Shown piece by piece: positions 1 to 8,413 of a stretch of 64,000 nucleotides of DNA. The notes beneath the pieces are model-generated. The model saw only the letters and a list, made by a program, of their open reading frames with translations. It was not told where the DNA came from and made no database searches. Each line of letters opens with the position of its first letter. The first letter of the stretch is position 1. Made by a program: the position numbers and the translations under genes. Origin of the DNA: an uncultured Elusimicrobia bacterium (GTDB lineage: Bacteria > Elusimicrobiota > Elusimicrobia > UBA1565 > UBA9628); NCBI GenBank assembly GCA_903881545.1, contig CAIRTQ010000086.1, positions 1 through 64,000 on the forward strand, in the 5' to 3' direction.

Positions 1-2
1 AC

Positions 3-125
3 CTGCACCGCATCGTTCGGGAAACTCTGCTCGAACGCGCTTCGCTTTTTGATCTGCTCAGTCTAAACGAATCCAGGCTGGCACGCCTCAAAGGTCACGA
101 CCCCCAACTATGCCTCGAATTTTAA
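3..125 (+). CDS. C-terminal fragment of an unidentified protein (cut by window edge)
   Basis: An open frame enters from the left window edge and ends at a TAA at 123-125. It gives about 40 residues, rich in Leu, Arg and Glu and ending in CLEF. There is no recognisable motif, and the fragment is too short to assign. The frame is open to the edge while the other two plus frames stop early, which is the only support for it being coding. Confidence 0.3.
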   Translation: MHRIVRETLLERASLFDLLSLNESRLARLKGHDPQLCLEF

Positions 126-213
126 CCGGACAGGAGTGATTTGATAATTTCCCGTAAGGCACTGGGAGGGCGTAAAAAGGTGCAGTTCGACGGGGACGAT
201 CCGGCAGAATGTC

Positions 214-243
214 TTGACAATGCGTTATGGGTGTGTTTATATG
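214..243 (+). promoter_or_regulatory. Promoter of the first SRPBCC gene (leaderless type)
   Basis: A consensus -35 TTGACA lies at 214-219 and a -10 TATATG at 238-243 (18-base spacer; TTATAT one base upstream gives 17). Exactly six bases separate the -10 from the ATG at 250, so the predicted +1 is the A of the start codon. The arrangement matches the one before the paralogue at 2940. Confidence 0.75.
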
Positions 244-249
244 TCTTCT

Positions 250-714
250 ATGATCACGGTGACGCAATCAGCGGATATAGACGCGCCCCCGCAGAAAATA
301 TGGGACCATATCGCTGATTTTAATAACTGGCGCCAGTTCACCGCGGCCAAGTTGCGCTTCACGAAGCTGTACCACGATTTCCGCTTGGCCCCGGGTTGCG
401 CGGCCGGTGCCGGCGCGACTGTCGTCATGCGTCGGCGGAATGTGAACGTATCCTGGACTATAACGGATTGGGCGCCTCCGCTCAAACTGGCCATGATCGC
501 CCGCGAGCGGCATCTGCTCGGCAGTTTCGATTGGAGCCTTACAATCACCGTGTCGGCCAGGACCTCGCTGACCACGCGCGTGGATATCCGCTTTGATTTC
601 GAGCCCGTGGGCAGGCTCACGAACTCCCTCCTGGGCTTTTTCGACGCCGAGAAGTCATTCCAAGAAAAGGCCCAGGAGATGCTCAAGCGCCTGAAGGCCG
701 CCCTCGGCAACTGA
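250..714 (+). CDS. SRPBCC (START/polyketide-cyclase fold) small protein 1
   Basis: This 154-residue protein fits the SRPBCC superfamily: an N-terminal beta strand, the PPQKIWDHIADFNNW segment typical of the first helix region, beta-sheet-like stretches, and a long C-terminal helix near FFDAEKSFQEKAQEMLKRL. Such proteins bind hydrophobic ligands in a closed cavity; the ligand is unknown here. I chose the ATG at 250 rather than 214 or 241 because the promoter places +1 there and because it aligns residue for residue with the paralogue at 2940 (MITVTQS against MPIVEQS). No signal peptide is visible, so it is probably cytoplasmic. It converges on p1 with a bidirectional terminator-like hairpin between them. 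Confidence 0.8.
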   Translation: MITVTQSADIDAPPQKIWDHIADFNNWRQFTAAKLRFTKLYHDFRLAPGCAAGAGATVVMRRRNVNVSWTITDWAPPLKLAMIARERHLLGSFDWSLTITVSARTSLTTRVDIRFDFEPVGRLTNSLLGFFDAEKSFQEKAQEMLKRLKAALGN

Positions 715-736
715 AGCCATCCCCCCCCGCAATGCG

Positions 737-761
737 CCGGGCTTCCGCCTTGGAGGCCCGG
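737..761. terminator. Hairpin between the convergent SRPBCC1 and p1 genes
   Basis: A ten-base stem (737-746 with 752-761, one G-T pair) and a five-base loop are followed on the plus strand by a moderately T-rich tract. It lies in the 69-base gap between two convergent stop codons, so it could serve both strands. The T-run is weak. Confidence 0.55.
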
Positions 762-783
762 TCTATTCTTAATTCTTCAGCCG

Positions 784-2773
784 CTACTTCTGCTGGGACT
801 GCGTGGTTGCAGTCGTCGTAGAGATCGCGGGAGTGTTGATCGGCGGCGGTTTTATCAGGCCATTGAAATTCATTATGGATAAGAGGCCCGAGAAGAGCAC
901 AGCGGCGGCAGCGACCCAAAGGGCACCCCCGCCAATCATAACCGCGATGGCGCCTACGCCGAGGCCAGCGCCCCCTGCCATATAAAGCTTTTCCATCAAG
1001 CCACCAGCCCCTGCCTGGCTCATCTGATGAGCTAAATATATGACCCCGGCTCCCATAACAGCGGAAACACCTGCGCATATGATGGCAGCATGGGCCATCA
1101 AAGCCGCGGCCGCAGGTGGGAACCATATCATCGTCGCGGCAGCATACACCAGGGCCGTCGCGATGGTTAGTGCTATGGCGCCGGCGATAAGCAACTTGCT
1201 TGCCCAGTTCACATATTCATCCCATGGTGCTTTTTGAGCATTTTTGCTGGCTGGGATGATGTCAGTGCCAGGCACACAGACTTTCCCGTTCCAATACATG
1301 TCTGGTAGTTGATCGCATGCGTCAGCCGCCGATGAATTATATGGCAGATAGCCCGGGATGATCCCAGGGATGGCCCCCGGGATGACCCCCGAAGTCGTGC
1401 CAGGGGTGTCGCCAGGGGTGCCGCCGGTATCGCCAGGGGTGCCAGGGGTGCCGCCAGGGGGGGTATCAGTGCCGCTAGGAGTGGTGCCGCCGCCAGGATT
1501 GCCGCTAGGAATGAACCCAGACCCCGAGGGGTCGGTAGCGCCAGTAACCGTACCCCCATCAAACTGACTGTTGCCGGCGGCCGCGTTGCTCTCAGTGGCC
1601 GAGGTCCCGCCGGCGCGCATCTGGGCGTTGAAAGGCGCCATGCCGCGCAACGATGCCAAGGCCTTGCTGGACTTGAGGCCCCTCAGCGTGAAATTCGCAC
1701 GCCCCGGACGCATGCCAGCCATCAGGCGCCCGCCCAGCGCCTTGCCCGTTAAGTGCGGATAGGCGAACTGCGACAAATGCCCGCTAGCGGCTCCAACCCG
1801 TGGCATGCTGCCTCCGAGGCCACCACCACCAAGGTTCCCACCGCCGAGGTTGCCACCACCGAGGTTGCCGCTCAGCCCCCCGGAGAGTTTAGGAAAGCCG
1901 ACATTGGCAGCCTGCTCCTCTGGCTTCTGCTCCGAAACATCACCATCGGCGGTCTTGGCAACCTCGTTCTGGGGCGCCTCCTGCCCCTGACTTGGCGCTG
2001 TCCGCCGGCTTATCTCCCCAATTCAAGTCCTTGCCGGAGCCGTAAGGAAGACTAGAACCGCTTCCATCGCGGTCTACCTTGAGCGAAGAGCTGATGCCTC
2101 CTAGGTCCGGCGACATATCGGCTTGGCCTTTATGTCCCATCATCTTGGCGATGAGGGCGGCCAAACCGCCAATGACTAGCGCGGCCGTAAGCAACGCCGC
2201 CGTCTTGCCCATGGTTGTGGAAGTGAGGCCCGATATCCCGTTGCCGATGCTCGCGGAGACATTCGAGAACGCTCCCGCGACGCGGCCGAGCAGGCCGACG
2301 CCAGCCTCTGCTGCGGAACCAGCGGCGCCGGCCGCAGAACCAGCGGTTTCGGCGGCAAATCCCGCAGCGCCCTCTGCGGCAAATCCCGCGGCACCCTCTG
2401 CGGCAAATCCCGCAGCGCCCTCTGCGGCAAATCCCGCAGCGCCCTCTGCGGCAAATCCCGCGCCCTCTGCGGCGGAACCAACGGCCCCTGCCACCGATCC
2501 AGCGGCACCACCAGAGCCAAAAGCCCCGGAAGCTCCGGCACTAGATCCAGCTTCCAAAGCCGCTCCAGACTCGGCGGCGCCGGCCCCGACCCTGCCACCG
2601 AAAGCCGCGCCTTCCGCAGCGCGCGCTCCCGTCAGCGGAGCGCCCGGAGCCTTGGCCCCACCCCAAGCCACGCCGGATTTCTTACGCTCCTTATCCCTCT
2701 TCTTCTTCAGGTCAGGGATGACCAAGTCAGGGATGTTCTGCTTTGGGAGTTCAAAATCTTCTTTGTCGGACAT
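784..2773 (-). pseudogene. p1: Ala/Gly-rich multispan membrane protein, one-base frameshift
   Basis: Two frames encode the two halves of one p-family protein. The first half (2773 to about 1985) has the Lys-rich cytosolic start with LVIPDLKKK, a SGVAW motif, an Ala/Gly/Glu octapeptide repeat and a transmembrane segment near TMGKTAALLTAALVIGG. The second half (about 1985 to 784) continues with EQKPEEQAANVGF, Asn-Leu-Gly-Gly repeats, the family motif SLRGMAPFNAQMRAGG...FDG, a Pro/Gly/Thr stalk, a YWNGKVC motif and several hydrophobic helices. Removing one base from the C-run at 1984-1987 joins them into a protein collinear with p2. The cause could be a real mutation or an assembly error. It has its own promoter and a Shine-Dalgarno AAGGAAGG six bases before the ATG. 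Confidence 0.8.
2351..2475 (-). repeat. 24-base tandem repeat inside p1
   Basis: About five near-identical 24-base units, each containing GCGGCAAATCCCGC on the plus strand, encode repeated Ala-Ala-Glu-Gly-Ala-Ala-Gly-Phe octapeptides. One unit differs by G for A changes and the last is shortened. The repeat lies between the cytosolic start and the first transmembrane segment of p1 and has no counterpart in p2. Confidence 0.9.
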
Positions 2774-2827
2774 ATCGAGCCTTCCTTGTGGACCTTCGAT
2801 GAACCTCGCCTCCGGTCCAATACGATG

Positions 2828-2856
2828 AGTTTAATGCAGGCATAAAGCATTGTCAA
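2828..2856 (-). promoter_or_regulatory. Promoter of p1 (TTGACA-N17-TAAACT)
   Basis: On the minus strand a consensus -35 TTGACA (2856-2851) is followed after 17 bases by TAAACT (2833-2828), leaving a leader of about 48 bases before the p1 ATG. The identical pair of boxes precedes p5, and the same boxes with an 18-base spacer precede the pilin genes. It is back to back with the SRPBCC2 promoter. Confidence 0.75.
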
Positions 2857-2904
2857 TAGAACAGGAATTTTAACCATATATTTACTTTAGTCGGGTGGCC
2901 GCTG

Positions 2905-2933
2905 TTGACATGACGCAGCCTAGCTGTTATATT
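2905..2933 (+). promoter_or_regulatory. Promoter of SRPBCC2 (TTGACA-N17-TATATT, leaderless)
   Basis: The -35 is TTGACA at 2905-2910, the spacer is 17 bases and the -10 is TATATT at 2928-2933. The ATG at 2940 follows after six bases, so +1 should coincide with the start codon and no Shine-Dalgarno can be present. It diverges from the p1 promoter. Confidence 0.8.
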
Positions 2934-2939
2934 TGTCCC

Positions 2940-3410
2940 ATGCCCATCGTCGAACAGTCCTGTGTTCTACGCGAAAGCCCCGAGCGCCTCTGGAACATCC
3001 TGAGCGACCTGCGCAACTGGAGCTATCTCTTCTCCACCAGGACCTGGCTGCGCCGGATCAAGCCGTCCTTCGAGTTATTGGAGGGAACGGGCGCGGATAT
3101 GAGCTTCCAGGTGTCCTACGGCTGGTCATTCCGCGAAAAGTGGATGATGACTCAGTGGCGCCCGCCGGAGTATCTCGCGGCCGCGGGGCGCTCTTTTCTT
3201 TACCGCTGCCCTCTGCATGACGCCGGATTGGCTTTCGCCCTTGCCGCCATCGGGCCCCTGGAGACGCGCGTGGATTGCTGTCTGGAGCTCGAGCCCTTCC
3301 CCCCCCGCCGCCTGGTCAAGATGCGGCCCGTGTTCTCCGTGGAAAAGGAGATGCGCAACCAGTTAGTGGAGTTCTCGGCGCGCTTGACGGTACTGCTGGA
3401 ACGCGCATAA
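2940..3410 (+). CDS. SRPBCC (START/polyketide-cyclase fold) small protein 2
   Basis: This 156-residue paralogue of the 250-714 product has the same start (VEQSCVLRESPERLWNIL against VTQSADIDAPPQKIWDHI), a Trp-rich strand (SYGWSFREKWMMTQW) and the same closing helix (FSVEKEMRNQLVEFSARL). The fold suggests a hydrophobic ligand pocket; no catalytic residues can be named. No signal peptide or membrane segment is seen. The start at 2940 is fixed by the leaderless promoter and the alignment. It converges on p2 with a 66-base gap, repeating the geometry of SRPBCC1 and p1, so the two-gene unit was probably duplicated. Confidence 0.8.
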   Translation: MPIVEQSCVLRESPERLWNILSDLRNWSYLFSTRTWLRRIKPSFELLEGTGADMSFQVSYGWSFREKWMMTQWRPPEYLAAAGRSFLYRCPLHDAGLAFALAAIGPLETRVDCCLELEPFPPRRLVKMRPVFSVEKEMRNQLVEFSARLTVLLERA

Positions 3411-3476
3411 GCCGCCGGCCCTGCGGCACTTCCTCATCTGCAAGAGCCAACGACGCACGGCTGCACGCGCTCCGGG

Positions 3477-5219
3477 TCAGAAGAAAGCGAAGTACGCCGC
3501 CGCGGCGCCCAACACCGCCATGGCGATGCTGGCCGATGCGGCAACCTCGCCGTAGGGTAGCATCACCCATATAGTAGCCGCGGCAGAGATGCAGCCTCCT
3601 GCGGCCATCATGATGTTGCCCTGGAGCGGCTGGCCGTAGTGCACGCGGGTGTACAGACCCAAGGCGGTGATGGCGACTCCCAGGACGCCGGCGATGTATG
3701 TGCCGTACGTCATGAGCCATGAGATCGCCGCGATCAATCCAGGTCCCAGGGCCAGGCCGAAAGTGTTGACAGCGATGGCGATGACATTGGTGATGAGCAG
3801 GAAAGCGGAAATGATCCCGATGATGATCTTCGCCGCGTCCACCATTCCCTGCCATGGAGTCACATTCGCATGCTTGCCGCTATTCGGCGTCAGCGAAGTG
3901 CAGGTCTTCCCGTCCCAATACTCGCCCGCATCATAGTTGCACTTCTCAATGGTCGGGACATAAGGAGTCTGGGTGACACCGGGGACCGTGCCGCCGCCCG
4001 TGCTGGTGCCCCCACTGCTCGGCGTCTGTCCCCCGCCGGTCTGCGTCCCTCCCCCGCCGGTCTGCGTCCCTCCCCCGCCCGCAAAAGAGCCTCCCAACGA
4101 CGGCCCGCTCGGAATGGTCCCGCCGGCGACCTGGCTGGCTTCCCACTGGGTCGAGGCCGCAGCCGCGTTGGATTCGGTGGCCACAGAAGTCCCGCCCGAG
4201 CGCATCACGGCGTTGAAAGGAGCCATACCGCGCAGCCGCGCCAGATATCCACTGGCCAAGCCCCGCTTGCCTCCCACCGCTTTGCCTTCCAAGCGGCCCA
4301 TGCTCGCCGTCTTGTTGAGCGCCACGGCGCTCAGCTTTCCCCCTTTGCCTGACTGGGAGCCTCCCATGCCAAACTTGTCCAAAACGCCGCTCGCCGCCCC
4401 ATAGGGCGTCCCGTTAGATCCCGCCACATTGCCCCCGCTGCCCGCCGAGCCGCCCAATTCGGTGCTGAGCTTGAAACCAGAGAGATTGTGCGCCATCTTG
4501 TCACGCGAGGTATCTCCACCTAGGGTGTTGGACGCCATATCCGCGGTCCCCGCATTATTTGCATCCTTCGTGTTCTGGGCGGCGTCCGCTCCGGAGGGCG
4601 CATCCGCCGATGGGGAAACGGCCTGGCCTTGGCTGTTGCCGAAGTCGAGTCCCAGGCCCCGCCCCGCGCGGGCGTCGTAGTCCAGGCTGGAATCCCCGCC
4701 CCCGGGGCGGATCTTGAGATTGGAACTAATGCCGGCCAGATCTGGCGGCGCGGACGCATCCGCCATGGCGCGGCCCACGATCTTATAGGCGAGCAAAGCC
4801 GCGCCCCCCATCATGAGCGCGACCGCCACGGCAACCGCGATCTTGCCCAAGACCGTTGAAGTAAGGCTCGCCAGAACGCCCTCCACCTGGCCGAAAATGG
4901 TCGCAAAGAAACCGGCCTGCCCCCCGGCTCCGGCCGCGAAGGCGGCTTCCGCTCCGGCGGCGGCCTCCTCTCCGACTGCGGCGGCCCGCACGGCGCTGGC
5001 AGCGACCCGCGTGGCGCTGGCAGAAGCCCGCGCGGCGCTAGCCGCTGCGCGGGCACCGCCGGCGGCGCCTCTGGCCCCGGCAAAGGGAGCGCCGCCAGGC
5101 TTGGCTTGGCCCCAAGCCGCGCCCGCCTTCTTGCGCTCTTTCTCCTCTTTCTTGAGGTCTGGGATAACCAAGCCTCTGTCATCCAACTTCGGAAACCGAA
5201 AGTCTTCTTTTTCAGGCAT
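3477..5219 (-). CDS. p2: Ala/Gly/Ser-rich multispan membrane protein (p-family, 580 aa)
   Basis: This is the intact reference member of the family. Residues 1-35 are charged and contain LVIPDLKKEEKERKKAG.AW. An Ala-rich repeat follows, then a transmembrane segment near 140-160 (VLGKIAVAVAVALMMGG), a short DLAGISSNLK motif shared with p1, a long Gly/Ser/Asn-rich region, and the family motif YLARLRGMAPFNAVMRSGG. A Gly/Thr/Gln stalk, a Cys pair around YWDGKTC, the NVTPWQ motif shared with p4, and four to six hydrophobic helices with YGQPLQG complete it. The low-complexity part would lie outside the cytoplasm if the first segment is an N-in anchor. The function is unknown. It is last in the p5-p4-p3-p2 operon. 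Confidence 0.75.
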   Translation of the reverse strand: MPEKEDFRFPKLDDRGLVIPDLKKEEKERKKAGAAWGQAKPGGAPFAGARGAAGGARAAASAARASASATRVAASAVRAAAVGEEAAAGAEAAFAAGAGGQAGFFATIFGQVEGVLASLTSTVLGKIAVAVAVALMMGGAALLAYKIVGRAMADASAPPDLAGISSNLKIRPGGGDSSLDYDARAGRGLGLDFGNSQGQAVSPSADAPSGADAAQNTKDANNAGTADMASNTLGGDTSRDKMAHNLSGFKLSTELGGSAGSGGNVAGSNGTPYGAASGVLDKFGMGGSQSGKGGKLSAVALNKTASMGRLEGKAVGGKRGLASGYLARLRGMAPFNAVMRSGGTSVATESNAAAASTQWEASQVAGGTIPSGPSLGGSFAGGGGTQTGGGGTQTGGGQTPSSGGTSTGGGTVPGVTQTPYVPTIEKCNYDAGEYWDGKTCTSLTPNSGKHANVTPWQGMVDAAKIIIGIISAFLLITNVIAIAVNTFGLALGPGLIAAISWLMTYGTYIAGVLGVAITALGLYTRVHYGQPLQGNIMMAAGGCISAAATIWVMLPYGEVAASASIAMAVLGAAAAYFAFF

Positions 5220-5284
5220 ATAGCTAACCCTCTAACGAGTCATCTAACGAATCATCGGCCATTCCTTTCCCCTTTCGCCAAGAA

Positions 5285-6895
5285 CTACTTGCTGGAGCTG
5301 GTGCTTGTGCTGGTGGTCGTGGGAGCGCTGATATTCTTTCCGAACAACGCCTTATTTATCCCGAAGGTGTTATTGGCAACGCCAGCATCAAGCAAGGACA
5401 GGCATCCCGTTATGGTGCCGGTGATGGCCGGTATGATGCTGGAAGACATTAGATTTGCCACCCCTATAAACGAAGCAGCCGCGATCACCCCTCCGGTTAT
5501 GCCGTAGATGAGCCCCAATTCCGGACGCCCCATGCCCGCCAGAGTAAAGCCGATACCGCCGATGGCCGCGCCCAGGGCGGTAAGCATGTATCCCAGATAC
5601 TTCGAGTAGGCCAGCGCCCCGGGCCAAACCAGCCACAAAAGCGACGCTACCGCTTGAAGAGCCGCGATGATGGCGGCGGCATCGATCAAATACTTGGCAA
5701 CCTTCACCAAAGTATTGGTCGTGTCCTGACTTCCGGTCCCGGTCACGCTCTGGACGCAACCCCCGGCGGGCGAATTGACCCACTGACCCTTCCACCCCTT
5801 TGCTGCCGCGAGCGTGGTGCAGTCGTCGACCGTACTGGTGGTAGCCGCGCCCGCGGAGCCCGACACTGGCGATCCATTTCCGGAGGCCGCGTTGACGCCA
5901 GGTGCGGCGTCGCCGCTTCCTAACGATGGCGAGGCCTGGCCCGCGCCCGCGGTCTGGGCGCCGCTTCCCGTGATGAGTGGAGCGGCAGCCGTGCCAGCAT
6001 CGAATGGAATCGAAGCGCTGGCCGAGCGTGTCTCGTTGGCTCCCGATTTCACCGAGGGGGCCAGCATGGCGGCGGTATTAAGCTGCCTCTGGGCCAACCC
6101 CCGACCAGAGTTTCTGCCCAGGCTTACGGGCCGGGCCGCCGTCGCGGCCAAGGTCCTGTTAGTTCTCATGGCCAGCAACTTGCCGGATTCGCCATTGGAC
6201 TTAATAGTATTTTCGAAAGGACGACTCACTCCGCCGGACAGACCGCCACCTCCTCCGGACAAGCCCCCGCCCAAGCCGGAACTGAGTTTGCCGAAGGAGT
6301 GTTCCATGCCTGCCCCTTTCCCTTTCCCCGCAGCCGCCAATGCTTCCGGGTCCACATAGTCCCCCGAACCTCCCGGCATAGTGGGCGCTGCGCCGGCGTT
6401 GGCGTTGGCCTGCGCGTCCGCAGCGGCCTTGGCCGCTTCGGCCTCGGCCTCAGCCTTGGCCTTGGCCTTGGCCTCCCGCTCTTCCGGGGTCATGCCGTCC
6501 AAACTGCCTGACACCATGTTCAGGCCGCTCTGCGCCGAGCGCTGCGTCCCCGGCAGATTCGAAAGGTCCCCATCATATTTGGACCCAGCCCTGGCGACGA
6601 ACAACTGGGACTTCCCGTGCGCCAGGAATCCGCTGTCGTTCGGAGCCAGCGCCTTACCCAAGCCATAGGCGCCGGCGGAGAGGGCGGCCACAAGGAGGGC
6701 CACCGCAACCTTGCCCGCCGAGAGAGCGCCTGCCAGGCCTCGCAACCCGCCCAGGACGCCGCGAGCGCCAATGGAGCCGCTTGTGGAGCCTCCTTTAGTA
6801 GACCACCACGCCAGGCCTGATTTCTTGCGCCGGCGGTCACCGACATTGGCCAACTTTAAATCCGGTATTTGCACGGCATTATCTTGATTATCCAT
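5285..6895 (-). CDS. p3: Ala/Gly/Ser-rich multispan membrane protein (p-family, 536 aa)
   Basis: The N-terminus carries the family signature in reduced form: VQIPDLKLANV, then RRKKSGLAWW. A transmembrane segment follows near residues 55-80 (GKVAVALLVAALSAGAYGLG), then an Ala/Lys/Glu helix-forming stretch, Gly-rich blocks, and the family motif region ending in SIPFDAG. A Cys pair around GWKGQWVNSPAGGC and at least four hydrophobic helices come next, closed by a Thr/Ser tail. A Shine-Dalgarno AGGAGA lies six bases before the ATG. Spacing of 15 bases from p4 indicates one transcript. No enzymatic motif is seen, and the function is unknown. Confidence 0.7.
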   Translation of the reverse strand: MDNQDNAVQIPDLKLANVGDRRRKKSGLAWWSTKGGSTSGSIGARGVLGGLRGLAGALSAGKVAVALLVAALSAGAYGLGKALAPNDSGFLAHGKSQLFVARAGSKYDGDLSNLPGTQRSAQSGLNMVSGSLDGMTPEEREAKAKAKAEAEAEAAKAAADAQANANAGAAPTMPGGSGDYVDPEALAAAGKGKGAGMEHSFGKLSSGLGGGLSGGGGGLSGGVSRPFENTIKSNGESGKLLAMRTNRTLAATAARPVSLGRNSGRGLAQRQLNTAAMLAPSVKSGANETRSASASIPFDAGTAAAPLITGSGAQTAGAGQASPSLGSGDAAPGVNAASGNGSPVSGSAGAATTSTVDDCTTLAAAKGWKGQWVNSPAGGCVQSVTGTGSQDTTNTLVKVAKYLIDAAAIIAALQAVASLLWLVWPGALAYSKYLGYMLTALGAAIGGIGFTLAGMGRPELGLIYGITGGVIAAASFIGVANLMSSSIIPAITGTITGCLSLLDAGVANNTFGINKALFGKNISAPTTTSTSTSSSK

Positions 6896-6910
6896 GGAAG
6901 TTCTCCTGCC

Positions 6911-8404
6911 TTAAACCAGATACCGGTCTAAAATCCCATCCGAAGGCACTTGGCTGGTCTTCGATCCCGACTGATGGTCCCAGTCCGGTGGCCAGCCATT
7001 CTGGAAATCGGTAGATGGATATTGCTTGGGCTTGGTCAGATAAGCCGCGGCCAACGCAGCCAAGGCAGCTCCCCCGCAGACCATGGTGATGGCCAGGGGG
7101 CCACCCTTGAGCACTCCGTCCGAAGCAAAGCCCCAGATCGCCGCAGCGGAAGCGGCGATGGTGAAGCCTCCGGCCAAAGACAATATCCCGCCTTGCAGAG
7201 GCTGGCCGTACGCGCCGCCGCCGATCAAGGCGCCAAGATACACGGCAAAAGCGCCCAGCGACGCGGCCACGGCCGACAGGGCGATAGCCAAACCCTTGGC
7301 CCAAGGCCCCATGGCGGCGGATTTTTTGGAGATCATGTTGGCAATGAATAGCAAAGCGCATGCGCCCGCCAAGCAAAGCAGCGCCGTGTTGATAGCGGAC
7401 TGCCAGGGGGTTACGTTTGTGCCAGGCACGGAAGGGACCGGGGCGAAATTACTGGTACCGGCTGACCCGGAAACAGGATTGACTGTAGGGTACGTGCCGC
7501 CAGAACTGGTCGTGCCGGGGCCGGTGCCGCCGCTGCTACTGCCTTGGCTACCCGCGTCAGCAAGCGCAGGCGCTTGCGCATTGCCGTCGTAGGTCTTTCC
7601 CGCGGCCGCGCTGCTCGCGGCGCTGGCCTGGTCGCGGCGTACCTGCATGGCCTGGTTCAAAGCGCCGCCCAAACGGCGCGCGCTGGGGATGGCTCCCGCC
7701 GCCCCACCCGCCCGGGAGGCGGACATGCCAGAGAGATTGCCGCCCTTGGCGCTGGCCAATAGCCCTGCACCCGACCCTGCGGAACCGCTGCTGGCTCCCG
7801 AGCCGCCCCCCCCGCTCTGGCCGAGCTGTCCGAACTTCCGGTCTGATTTAAGTTTTGCGGCCGGTCCCTGCGAGGGGGCGTTATCGCTCTTCGTGAACGA
7901 CTCGCCAGGCGTGGCAACAGCAGCAACAGCAGCAACAGCAGCGGCCTTCGCCGCAGCCGCAACATCAGCGGCCTGGTCCTGCGCCGGCACCATCTTCTTG
8001 GCGTTGGCATCGACCAGATACTGCAAAGACTGGGAAATCCCGTCAGCCGATGCGCCGCCCTGTCCCGAGACGCTGGCAGCAGCGGATTTCGGCTTGGCTG
8101 CGAAGATCGACTTAAAATCCGCATCGCTGCGGTCCGCGGACGTAGGACCAAATAGCTTGTATCCGACGAAACCGACGGAGCCGGCGACCGTAGTCCCCAC
8201 CAGGATCAGTCCAATGATGCCGGCCTTGGTCGCCAGGATCCCCTTGCTCAAGAACAAGCCGGCACGGCCGATGCCGCCCACGCCGCCCACCCCTCGGGAG
8301 CCAATCCCCATGCGGGAGAACCAACCGGCCAGACCGCCGTGCTTCTTCTCCTCCTCACGGTTCACCGCCGGAGTGATTTTAGGGATGTCAGTTGGCTGAT
8401 CCAT
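6911..8404 (-). CDS. p4: Ala/Gly/Ser-rich multispan membrane protein (p-family, 497 aa)
   Basis: A charged start (NREEEKKHGGLAGWF) is followed by a hydrophobic segment at about 50-85 and a Gly/Ser/Ala-rich middle with the family motif (ARRLGGALNQAMQVRRDQAS...YDG). A short Pro/Thr stalk, NVTPWQ, and about five hydrophobic helices including GGAYGQPLQGGI follow. NVTPWQ and YGQPLQG are shared with p2, so p4 and p2 are the closest pair in their C-terminal halves. Unlike p1-p3 it lacks the Cys pair before NVTPWQ, and it ends in a soluble tail of about 40 residues. Shine-Dalgarno GAGGAGG precedes the ATG. The function is unknown. Confidence 0.7.
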   Translation of the reverse strand: MDQPTDIPKITPAVNREEEKKHGGLAGWFSRMGIGSRGVGGVGGIGRAGLFLSKGILATKAGIIGLILVGTTVAGSVGFVGYKLFGPTSADRSDADFKSIFAAKPKSAAASVSGQGGASADGISQSLQYLVDANAKKMVPAQDQAADVAAAAKAAAVAAVAAVATPGESFTKSDNAPSQGPAAKLKSDRKFGQLGQSGGGGSGASSGSAGSGAGLLASAKGGNLSGMSASRAGGAAGAIPSARRLGGALNQAMQVRRDQASAASSAAAGKTYDGNAQAPALADAGSQGSSSGGTGPGTTSSGGTYPTVNPVSGSAGTSNFAPVPSVPGTNVTPWQSAINTALLCLAGACALLFIANMISKKSAAMGPWAKGLAIALSAVAASLGAFAVYLGALIGGGAYGQPLQGGILSLAGGFTIAASAAAIWGFASDGVLKGGPLAITMVCGGAALAALAAAYLTKPKQYPSTDFQNGWPPDWDHQSGSKTSQVPSDGILDRYLV

Positions 8405-8413
8405 ACGTCCTCC

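Noticed and set aside
1978-1995. Programmed frameshifting in p1
   Set aside because: The site is a run of four identical bases without a slippery heptamer or obvious stimulatory hairpin, and p2 makes the same protein without a shift.
7914-7962. Short GCA/ACA-rich tandem repeats in p4 and similar low-complexity tracts in p2 and p3
   Set aside because: They encode Ala-rich linkers and are ordinary for this family; only the long 24-base repeat of p1 was regular enough to list.
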